Of a DNA stretch of 5,347 nucleotides, positions 1 to 5,347 are shown piece after piece (within the stretch, counting starts at the first letter, position 1; each line of letters opens with the position of its first letter). Origin of the DNA: an uncultured Dorea sp. (GTDB lineage: Bacteria > Bacillota_A > Clostridia > Lachnospirales > Lachnospiraceae); contig CAOKJI010000172.1 in NCBI GenBank assembly GCA_948468495.1, positions 1-5,347 of the forward strand, in the 5' to 3' direction. A program made the translations under genes and the position numbers. The notes beneath the pieces were generated by a model. That model was given only the letters and a program-made list of their open reading frames with translations. It was not told the origin of the DNA and did no database searches.

Positions 1-1
1 A

Positions 2-300
2 AAGTGGACTGCTAAAAGCGTTAGCAACTCTAATGGAGTTACTACACAAATGGCAAGCATGTTGATACAACTATATTCAAGAGGGATCGGGAAAACATCA
101 AGTATTACAAGAAATTATGCACTCAAGAGCTAGAGTGGTGTCAGGCAAATAGTGAAGTGATTTGCAATAAAGCCAATGTATTGTATAAAAAATATATATC
201 TAACGAGCTATTTGCAGGCAGAAATCGTTGTCTGAATTTCCCAAAATTAGAATCGATATGTAAAAAATATAATTCAACAATAAAGAGAGGCACAAAATAA
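2..300 (+). pseudogene. Unrecognised start-less reading frame, probable gene remnant or 3' fragment
   Basis: Frame 1 is open from base 34 to the TAA at 298-300 (88 codons) with no ATG; the only internal GTG (157-159) would leave 47 codons. The product is lysine-, asparagine- and tyrosine-rich and looks helical (for example the segment IKYYKKLCTQELEWCQANSE), with five cysteines. Frame 2 is open from base 2 to a TAG at 131-133. Joining frame 2 to frame 1 around bases 36-45 would give one continuous frame from the window edge, so a single frameshift is a simple explanation. I do not recognise the family. G+C is 100 of 300 bases, clearly lower than in the operon to the right, and the strand is opposite, which fits foreign or mobile origin. 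It could also be non-coding AT-rich DNA. Confidence 0.3.
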
Positions 301-485
301 ACCTATCTTTAAAAGAATTACTATAATTCTGACAAATCCTCCGCCTCCACCCACATCTGCATATTTCCGTCAAGATAAAGTCGCCAACGAATTTATCAGG
401 AAAACCATAATCCATGCACCGGAAAATGTAGACGGAAAGCGGGTTGCGTAAAGCCTTTTTCACCTTGCGGATACAGCTGTTTGAA
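301..485. other. Gene-free spacer with a broken minus-strand protein tail
   Basis: No intact gene fits here. On the minus strand a frame from 392 down to the TAG at 321-323 encodes a tail ending LDGNMQMWVEAEDLSEL, preceded in frame by stops at 393-398. A neighbouring minus-strand frame further upstream contains YGFPDKFVGDF. Switching from one frame to the other near base 375 would give a smooth protein-like sequence, suggesting a decayed gene 3' end. The family was not recognised. I looked for a factor-independent terminator for the cellulase gene that ends at 486 and found no stem followed by a T-run on the minus strand. Confidence 0.3.
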
Positions 486-2411
486 TCAGAATTGAATCCC
501 ATCCCCGCCCTTTACGATAAATCCGATATCGGACGCCGTCCCGCCTGCCGGAATCTTTCCGTTATACTCCTTAGACGTAATGTGCAAAACTTTTCCGTCC
601 ACCCAGTAATTGCCGTTCCATCCGCTCGTTAAAGTGATATCGCTGTGAAATGGAATCGCAATCTCCCAGCTGGTACATGCCCTGTCAGCCGTATTTTTCA
701 GTACAAGCTCGTACTGATATACCTTCTTACCCCCTTCTTCCCAACTGTTTTTGATGCTCGCCTGAATCCTGATATCGCCGCTTATCAGCGTATTCCCGTC
801 CTCAGACTCTTCGGAATCTTCTTCCTTTTCCTTCTCATCGGAACCGGTCTGCCTGCGCTCTCCGGTCAGCATATGGTAGAGCCATTTCCCTGAATCGCTC
901 AAATCGCTTTCCTCAAATCCGCTGGTTTTATGACAGGACGATTTGAGTATCGCAGAAGTTTCCGCTTTATTAGACAGATTCCAGGCCACAGAACTGATTC
1001 CCCGGCTGTCGAGAAATTCCATCCACTGATTTGCCTGCTCTTCATTGATGGCGCCATTGCCGCTGGCGTCGCAGATTCCATATTCCGACACGAAAACTGG
1101 AAGTCCCTTATCCAACGCGGCTGCCATCCGATTTCGCAAATCATCGGTGTGGGTCGCCGCATAATAGTGAAGGGTATACATGATGTTATCATAACCTGTA
1201 ATCGGGTCATTGGCCGCCTCGTCTACAAACTGGGACCAGTTAGGCGTTCCCACAAGAATTACTCCGTCTTCATCATGAGCGCGGATCACACTTATCACTT
1301 CTTCCGCATAGGACTTAATCTCTCCCCAGCCGGTTCCGCTGTTTGGCTCGTTGCAGATTTCATACAGAACATGCTTCTCATCCGCATACTCCGCCGACAT
1401 CTCTGCAAAAAACTCCTTCGCCTCGTTCCGGTGCATATTAGGATTACAGTCAGATAAAATGTGCCAGTCAATAATCACGTACATATCCTGATTCTTCGCA
1501 TAGGCAACGCCTTTACGAATCAGATTCTTTAATGCTTCTTTGTCTCCATCCGTACAATAGCCTCCGGATTCCGCCGTATACATGGCAAGACGAATCACAT
1601 TCGCCTTCCATTCCTCATGAAGCTGCCGGAAGCAGTCTTCATTAACATACTCAGGAAACCACGCGAGACCATGGGTACTGATTCCCTTCAGCTGTACCCC
1701 AGTTCCGTCGCTTCCGCAGAGTCTGCCTCCGTCCACATGCAGAGCCCCAGTTACAGACGGCGCTGCAGAAGGCGGCGCAATGAACCTGGCTATCATCGTC
1801 GCACACACCGCTCTGCTTACATCTCCCTGGGGGTTAATATTTCCCTTATCTCCCTTGATAATACCCGAACCCACCGCCCATGAGACAGCGTCTCTCGCAA
1901 AGTCCGTAACGCTGTTGCCGTCCGGATATTCGTAAATATTACCGCTTGCGGAAGTATCCATCCCGAATTTTTCCGCGTATCTGTAAAGCATCGTGGCTAA
2001 CTGCTCCCTGGTAATCTTATCGCCGGGACCAAATGTGCCGTCGTTATAACCGGTAATAACATCCGCCTGATACGCCCAGGTTACCGGAGTCGAATAGAAC
2101 ATTCCGTCCGCCACATCCGGGAAAATATACGTATATTCCGTATCTGAACTTCCAGCCATGCGATATAAAATTGTCGCCAGCTGCCCTCTTTCTAAATTCC
2201 GAGCCGGTCCGAAAGTTGTCTCGTCCGTTCCTGTCATCAGTCCCTTTTCTGAAACATCCGCCACGGTCCGGTAGAACCAGTCCCCCGGATGTACATCAGT
2301 GTAGTCTCCGACGTCTTTGGCCTGAACTGTAACTCCTGCAGCTAAGGTTAAAAACAATGCACAAATAAATATTCCAAATCTCTTTAACGTCCTAAATCTC
2401 TTCATAATCAT
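486..2411 (-). CDS. Secreted S-layer-anchored GH5 cellulase (endoglucanase-like) with CBM2-like module
   Basis: This 641-residue protein should cut internal beta-1,4-glucan bonds at the cell surface. Domains in order: signal peptide 1-31 (basic MKRFRTLKR, hydrophobic core, likely cleavage after VQA); three S-layer homology domains at about 36-86, 96-146 and 158-212, which in this family bind wall polysaccharide; GH5 catalytic domain at about 222-515; acidic Lys/Glu/Ser linker 519-540; CBM2-like cellulose-binding domain about 544-641 with W582, W598 and W603. The catalytic domain shows the GH5 subfamily 2-like pattern: LKGISTHGLAWF, NVIRLAMYTAE, D315-W316-H317, acid/base E355 in NEP, H415, and nucleophile E443 in SEYG (usually SEWG). 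All three S-layer repeats keep an arginine at the TRAE-like position (R75, R135, R200). The first ATG has AGGAG six bases upstream; the second in-frame ATG (2403-2405) is possible but lies farther away. It is the last gene of the minus-strand run. True substrate (cellulose, lichenan, mannan) is not settled by sequence. Confidence 0.93.
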   Translation of the reverse strand: MIMKRFRTLKRFGIFICALFLTLAAGVTVQAKDVGDYTDVHPGDWFYRTVADVSEKGLMTGTDETTFGPARNLERGQLATILYRMAGSSDTEYTYIFPDVADGMFYSTPVTWAYQADVITGYNDGTFGPGDKITREQLATMLYRYAEKFGMDTSASGNIYEYPDGNSVTDFARDAVSWAVGSGIIKGDKGNINPQGDVSRAVCATMIARFIAPPSAAPSVTGALHVDGGRLCGSDGTGVQLKGISTHGLAWFPEYVNEDCFRQLHEEWKANVIRLAMYTAESGGYCTDGDKEALKNLIRKGVAYAKNQDMYVIIDWHILSDCNPNMHRNEAKEFFAEMSAEYADEKHVLYEICNEPNSGTGWGEIKSYAEEVISVIRAHDEDGVILVGTPNWSQFVDEAANDPITGYDNIMYTLHYYAATHTDDLRNRMAAALDKGLPVFVSEYGICDASGNGAINEEQANQWMEFLDSRGISSVAWNLSNKAETSAILKSSCHKTSGFEESDLSDSGKWLYHMLTGERRQTGSDEKEKEEDSEESEDGNTLISGDIRIQASIKNSWEEGGKKVYQYELVLKNTADRACTSWEIAIPFHSDITLTSGWNGNYWVDGKVLHITSKEYNGKIPAGGTASDIGFIVKGGDGIQF

Positions 2412-2413
2412 TT

Positions 2414-2422
2414 CCCTCTCCT
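2414..2422 (-). promoter_or_regulatory. Ribosome binding site of the cellulase gene
   Basis: The minus strand reads AGGAGAGGG just before the start codon. AGGAG (2418-2422) is six bases from the ATG at 2409-2411 and twelve from the second in-frame ATG, so it favours the first. Confidence 0.75.
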
Positions 2423-2430
2423 ATTTCATC

Positions 2431-2459
2431 ATTGTACCACGCCCTTTCCCAATAATCCA
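2431..2459 (-). promoter_or_regulatory. Candidate extended -10 promoter for the cellulase gene
   Basis: On the minus strand TGGTACAAT (2431-2439) matches an extended -10 element: TG, one base, then TACAAT with five of six consensus bases. At a 17-base spacing lies TGGATT (2454-2459), a poor -35 with three of six matches. Transcription would begin near 2424, leaving a leader of only about 13 bases that still includes the ribosome site. A weak -35 with a palindrome immediately upstream is typical of an activator-dependent promoter. This is prediction from motif only. Confidence 0.45.
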
Positions 2460-2492
2460 TACTTAACGGACTACTAATGTCCGTTAAGGTAT
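2459..2492. promoter_or_regulatory. Near-perfect palindrome, candidate operator
   Basis: CTTAACGGAC (2462-2471) and GTCCGTTAAG (2479-2488) form a perfect 10-base inverted repeat around a 7-base centre. With one unpaired base the symmetry extends to ATAC (2459-2462) and GTAT (2489-2492). It directly abuts the candidate -35 of the cellulase promoter and is centred about 51 bases upstream of the expected start of transcription. No T-run follows on either strand, so a terminator is unlikely. A binding site for a dimeric sugar-responsive regulator is the best reading; the regulator is not in the window. Confidence 0.5.
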
Positions 2493-2551
2493 AGTTAATA
2501 TAAAACACTGTCGCCTCCGAACCGCACAGGCAGAGCCTTTTCAGGCTTAAC

Positions 2552-3550
2552 TTACTGCCATTGACCTCCGAACTGTAACACCCCCACAATCTCCAGCCCG
2601 ATTGCCTGTCTCCAGACACGCGCCATTTTCTGCCAGCAGGGAAATTCCTGATACGCCAGAAACTGCCTGATTTGTCCGGTTTTTTCCTCAAACAACCCGC
2701 CGAAAAAATCGAAGTCCGACCAATAAGACGGAAGGTAATCGCTCCCTAAAGACGCTGCTTTTACTCCGAGATACAATACTGCGATTCCTATCCCGACACA
2801 GAAGAGACACAGCCGCATCTTTCCTCTCCCGCTCCCTGTCCTGCACCCCGCCATGATTCCTATCGTAACAAAGGCCCCCGCGGCCATCATGCCATACAGG
2901 ATACAAGCCGTCCCATAGTATAGTTTCCCATCGGTAATCTGACCCTCTGCTTTTCCAAATACCGCTTCCGTCAGACTCACAGCCAGTTTGGAAGATTCTC
3001 CTGCGGCTTTCCTGCGGAGAACGATTCCCTCGAATGCCGCTCCTTTTTCTGCCGGAACCACGCAAACCGGCCCGTCCCCATCTAAAATTCCTATTATTTT
3101 TCGGGTTTTATCCCTGCATTTCACTTCCAGTCCCAATACGTCTTCTGAGCCAAATAAACTGCGTACTGTTTCCGCGTCCAGCAGACAGACGTCATCTTCC
3201 TCATCGGCAAAATACCGTCCGGCTATCAGGCATTTTCCAAATACTGCCTCTGGCTGTCCCTGCATTTCATAACAACGGACTGTTTCCTGATGTCCGGCGT
3301 CTTCTGAAAGAAGCGTAAGATTACCGCAAGACTTCCATACTGCCGCCGTCTCTGCCTTCCGGCTGCCTTCTGTTTTCTTCCACTTTGAAAAATCTGTACT
3401 CGTTATTCCTCCCGCCGGATAGGACAGAGCGAGCATATTCTCAGAATCTTTAAGCTCATGAAGCAGACTTAGTATCCAGACATTTATCGCGGCATAGCAA
3501 AAGACGGCCGCCAGTATCATAATCTTATCTTTCCATCTTCTATTCTTCAT
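2552..3550 (-). CDS. MacB/FtsX-like membrane protein (ABC exporter permease-like)
   Basis: A 332-residue membrane protein. It has one N-terminal membrane segment (about 10-30), a long extracellular domain (about 31-210), and two clear membrane segments (about 213-234 and 246-267). The tail includes SYWSDFDFFGGLFEEKTGQI, and residues 311-326 are only weakly hydrophobic. The stretch around FGKCLIAGRYFADEEDDVCL, followed by SLFGSEDVLGLEV and IIGIL, resembles the MacB periplasmic core pattern (gain of GRxF, then an LFG-like and VxGVL-like strand). Typical MacB/FtsX permeases have three C-terminal membrane segments, so this one looks short or divergent. The ATG at 3550 overlaps the upstream gene by 11 bases, suggesting translational coupling; the nearest strong purine tract, GGAGGAAGGAG (3569-3579), is 18 bases away. 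An in-frame ATG at 3583 is the alternative start. No ATPase partner lies in the window. It probably works with the HlyD-like adaptor just upstream. Confidence 0.65.
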   Translation of the reverse strand: MKNRRWKDKIMILAAVFCYAAINVWILSLLHELKDSENMLALSYPAGGITSTDFSKWKKTEGSRKAETAAVWKSCGNLTLLSEDAGHQETVRCYEMQGQPEAVFGKCLIAGRYFADEEDDVCLLDAETVRSLFGSEDVLGLEVKCRDKTRKIIGILDGDGPVCVVPAEKGAAFEGIVLRRKAAGESSKLAVSLTEAVFGKAEGQITDGKLYYGTACILYGMMAAGAFVTIGIMAGCRTGSGRGKMRLCLFCVGIGIAVLYLGVKAASLGSDYLPSYWSDFDFFGGLFEEKTGQIRQFLAYQEFPCWQKMARVWRQAIGLEIVGVLQFGGQWQ

Positions 3551-5075
3551 TCTGTATCCGAACCCGGTCTCCTTCCTCCACATATTTCTCTGAAAATACG
3601 ATAACCTTATCTGTTTCCCGAAGCCCCGAAGTAACCGCCGCATTTTCTCCATCTTTCTCAAGCACCGTAACCGGAACACGCTTCGCAATCTGCACGGTTC
3701 CTAACATCTGTTCCTCCTCAGACAGAACCAGACAGTAGGCTTCCGTCACATTTTCCCGCAGAGCCGTCAGGGGAATCGTCTGCTCATACTCCTTTGCTGA
3801 GACAATTTCCATGGTCCAGCCAAATTTCTCTGCGTTCTGCACTTCCGTATGTTCCGGCAAATGCGCATACCAGACGGTTCTGCCAGAGGAAGACCCGCTT
3901 TCTCCATAACTGATTTCCTTTTCTGCGGTGCCCCCTTCCTCTGCCTCTAATTCTAACCGGTCAATCTGAACGGTTTTCTCCTTTCCAACCCCCAGCCTTA
4001 CTTTCACAGAAGAGCCCGCCTTTACCTTCTCCTTATCTGCTTCCTTTACCTCGCCTTTTAACCAGAATCCTCCGCTTCCGGTCACAAAGACTTCGGAACC
4101 TGTCGTAACGATTCCCGGCTGTGCCCCTGTCTGTAACACAATACAGTCTTCTTCTGCAAGAATTTTCCCGTCTGCCTCCTGGTATGCCCGCAGACGCTCC
4201 AGCTCTGTTCTTACTGTTTCAATCTGCACTCCTGTCGCATTCGCTCCAAGCATGGCCGCCTCTGCCGCATTCGCCGCGTTTACCTGACTGGCTGCGTCTT
4301 CCCTGTCCGCCAGACTTTTCGCATTCTGCGCCTGAGCCACCGCCTGACTGGCTGCTTCTGTCTCCGCCTCCGCCTCCCGGAGAGCAGATTCCAACTCCTG
4401 CCTTCCCGTCTCCCGGATGACGGATTCCTGCTCCCCATTCTCCTGAATGCCGGATTCCCGCACACCCTCTAATCCTTCTGCTCCTTTTCCTTCAACTATT
4501 CCGTCTGTTTCTTCTCCTCCGGCGCCTTCGCTCTCTCCCGTTTCTCCCGTTTCCTCCGGCAATCCTCCTCCGGAATCCTCATTCTCCAGAAACGCATCAT
4601 AAGCTCTCTGTGCCTCCGACTCCTTCTGTCTGGCCGCCGCTAATCTCTGCTCCGCCTCTGCCAGAGACTGAGATGCTCCTTCTGCCGCTGGAACGCTTGC
4701 CGGAATCCTTGCCGACACCAGTTGCTGCCGCTCCTGCAGTTCAAGTCTCTCTAACTCCGCCTGCTTATCCGCAATAGCCTTATCCAAATATTCCTTACGG
4801 AATTGTACCAGACATTCTCCCGCTTTCACCGTACTCCCCTGCTTCGCCGTCCATTCCACCTGCTGCTCCGGCCACAGAAATATCTGGTCTTCCTTCGCAG
4901 GAACCGCCCTCCCCTCTCCCTCGCAGGAATAAGTCAGCCGCCCCCTGCCTGGCTTCTGTACCCGGACCTTAGCCACCAGCAGAGAATCCGCCATCCTTGA
5001 AATCACTGTTCCCGCAGCCATCACAGCCAGGAAAACTGCCAGAAACCGGAACGACCATGCTTTATCTCGTCTCAT
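3540..5075 (-). CDS. HlyD-like efflux adaptor (membrane-fusion protein)
   Basis: A 511-residue adaptor anchored by one N-terminal membrane segment (about 8-27). In known systems such proteins link an inner ABC transporter to the cell exterior. Order seen: first half of the lipoyl-like barrel-sandwich (about 51-94, ending GSTVKAGECLVQF); a helical arm rich in Glu, Gln and Ala (about 95-163); a Gly/Glu-rich disordered insert (about 164-222); the returning helix (about 223-300); the second lipoyl half (303-335, GKILAEEDCIVLQTGAQPG); a beta-barrel (about 337-435); and a C-terminal membrane-proximal domain (about 435-511, ending EEGDRVRIQNEE). The start at 5075 is chosen because GGAGGAA (5084-5090) sits eight bases before it. 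An ATG at 5093 would place this ribosome site inside the coding region. The stop lies inside the next gene's start, and the sugar permease ends 18 bases upstream, so all three look co-transcribed. The adaptor assignment is secure; the cargo is unknown. Confidence 0.87.
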   Translation of the reverse strand: MRRDKAWSFRFLAVFLAVMAAGTVISRMADSLLVAKVRVQKPGRGRLTYSCEGEGRAVPAKEDQIFLWPEQQVEWTAKQGSTVKAGECLVQFRKEYLDKAIADKQAELERLELQERQQLVSARIPASVPAAEGASQSLAEAEQRLAAARQKESEAQRAYDAFLENEDSGGGLPEETGETGESEGAGGEETDGIVEGKGAEGLEGVRESGIQENGEQESVIRETGRQELESALREAEAETEAASQAVAQAQNAKSLADREDAASQVNAANAAEAAMLGANATGVQIETVRTELERLRAYQEADGKILAEEDCIVLQTGAQPGIVTTGSEVFVTGSGGFWLKGEVKEADKEKVKAGSSVKVRLGVGKEKTVQIDRLELEAEEGGTAEKEISYGESGSSSGRTVWYAHLPEHTEVQNAEKFGWTMEIVSAKEYEQTIPLTALRENVTEAYCLVLSEEEQMLGTVQIAKRVPVTVLEKDGENAAVTSGLRETDKVIVFSEKYVEEGDRVRIQNEE

Positions 5076-5083
5076 AATATCAA

Positions 5084-5091
5084 TTCCTCCC
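5084..5091 (-). promoter_or_regulatory. Ribosome binding site that decides the adaptor start
   Basis: The minus strand reads GGGAGGAA before the ATG at 5073-5075, with an 8-base spacer. The in-frame ATG at 5091-5093 overlaps this site and has no comparable purine tract upstream, so the adaptor should begin at 5075. Confidence 0.75.
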
Positions 5092-5093
5092 AT

Positions 5094-5347
5094 TCATATG
5101 GACATCGTAATCCCCCGCTCCAGACTCTCCTGACCCCATAGAAATAGAAGCACAGCAGGCAGCAGGGTAACAAGGGACGCTGCAAATGCTGTCATGACTT
5201 CTGTATTTACCATCTGCGGCAGATACAGCGAAAGCGGCCACAAAGGCTTTGATTTCAAATAGGTCATGGGCTGCTCAATTGCATTCCAGTATTCTAAGAA
5301 TCCCAGAATCAGGATAGAAAATATCCCCGGCGTCCCAAGGGGAATCC
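5094..5347 (-). CDS. Carbohydrate ABC transporter permease, MalG-type, C-terminal part
   Basis: Only the last 83 codons are present; the 5' end lies beyond the window. The frame ends at the TGA at 5094-5096. The visible protein begins IPLGTPGIFSILILGFLEYW, continues with IEQPMTYLKSKPLWPLSLYL, and has a last membrane segment (TAFAASLVTLLPAVLLFLWG) followed by QESLERGI. These match the C-terminal signature of inner-membrane permeases of binding-protein-dependent sugar importers: a W-N near the end of a membrane helix, a 'PLSLYLP' loop, and a final helix closing with a GQ-x-LE-x-GI motif. The EAA loop that contacts the ATPase and the earlier helices would lie upstream. Its partner permease and solute-binding protein are expected farther upstream but are not seen. 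The sugar cannot be read from this fragment. Confidence 0.8.
   Translation of the reverse strand, partial: IPLGTPGIFSILILGFLEYWNAIEQPMTYLKSKPLWPLSLYLPQMVNTEVMTAFAASLVTLLPAVLLFLWGQESLERGITMSI

Noticed and set aside
200..502. Minus-strand open frame of 100 codons running from the end of the cellulase gene into the AT-rich region
   Set aside because: It starts within the cellulase 3' end without a ribosome site, and only its middle part looks protein-like; treated instead as part of a possible gene remnant.
930..1457. Plus-strand open frame of 175 codons inside the cellulase gene
   Set aside because: It is fully antisense to the GH5 domain, whose conserved motifs explain the sequence. No ribosome site or recognisable domain was seen.
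2534..2547. Small stem AGCCT / AGGCT with a 4-base loop just after the MacB-like gene
   Set aside because: Only five pairs and no T-run follows on the minus strand, so it does not qualify as a terminator.
2392..2691. Minus-strand open frame of 99 codons overlapping the end of the MacB-like gene and the start of the cellulase gene
   Set aside because: It crosses the promoter, palindrome and ribosome site of the cellulase gene, has no good ribosome site, and its extra residues carry no hydrophobic segment that would complete the MacB-like protein by frameshift.
4121..4420. Plus-strand proline/leucine-rich open frame of 99 codons
   Set aside because: It is antisense to the Glu/Gly/Ala-rich arm of the adaptor; the low-complexity composition explains the lack of stops.
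1..5347. CRISPR array, tRNA, rRNA or insertion-sequence ends
   Set aside because: No regularly spaced repeats, cloverleaf-like segments, rRNA motifs or terminal inverted repeats with target duplications were found by reading.

Overview
The window carries one strand of genes, all read on the minus strand. They look like a Gram-positive gut-type Clostridium relative, most likely Lachnospiraceae. Evidence for this is S-layer homology domains on a secreted enzyme, strong AGGAGG-type ribosome sites, and a carbohydrate-importer permease tail and a single-membrane adaptor of the kinds common in that family. The genus cannot be fixed from the sequence.

Reading in the direction of transcription (right to left), the window opens with the last 83 codons of a MalG-type sugar ABC transporter permease (5094-5347, 5' end outside the window). 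After 18 bases comes an HlyD-like membrane-fusion/adaptor protein of 511 residues (3540-5075). Its end overlaps by 11 bases the start of a 332-residue MacB/FtsX-like membrane protein (2552-3550). After a 140-base gap that holds a near-perfect palindrome and a likely extended -10 promoter comes a 641-residue secreted protein (486-2411). It has a signal peptide, three S-layer homology domains, a GH5 catalytic domain with both catalytic glutamates, an acidic linker and a C-terminal CBM2-like cellulose-binding module.

The left 485 bases hold no intact gene. Bases 1-300 are AT-rich (100 G/C of 300) and contain a start-less plus-strand reading frame of coding-like character that ends at 300. Bases 301-485 carry short minus-strand frames that look like the broken tail of another protein. 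This stretch is the probable edge of the conserved locus, perhaps a decayed mobile or foreign insert.

As a working picture (inference): the enzyme is tethered to the cell wall and cuts beta-glucan, and the sugar importer upstream could take up products. The adaptor and MacB-like protein sit in the same apparent transcription unit and would form part of an export or envelope complex whose ATPase is not in this window. The mixture of importer, exporter-type parts and a wall-anchored cellulase is the most interesting aspect. No CRISPR array, tRNA, rRNA or intact insertion sequence was seen.
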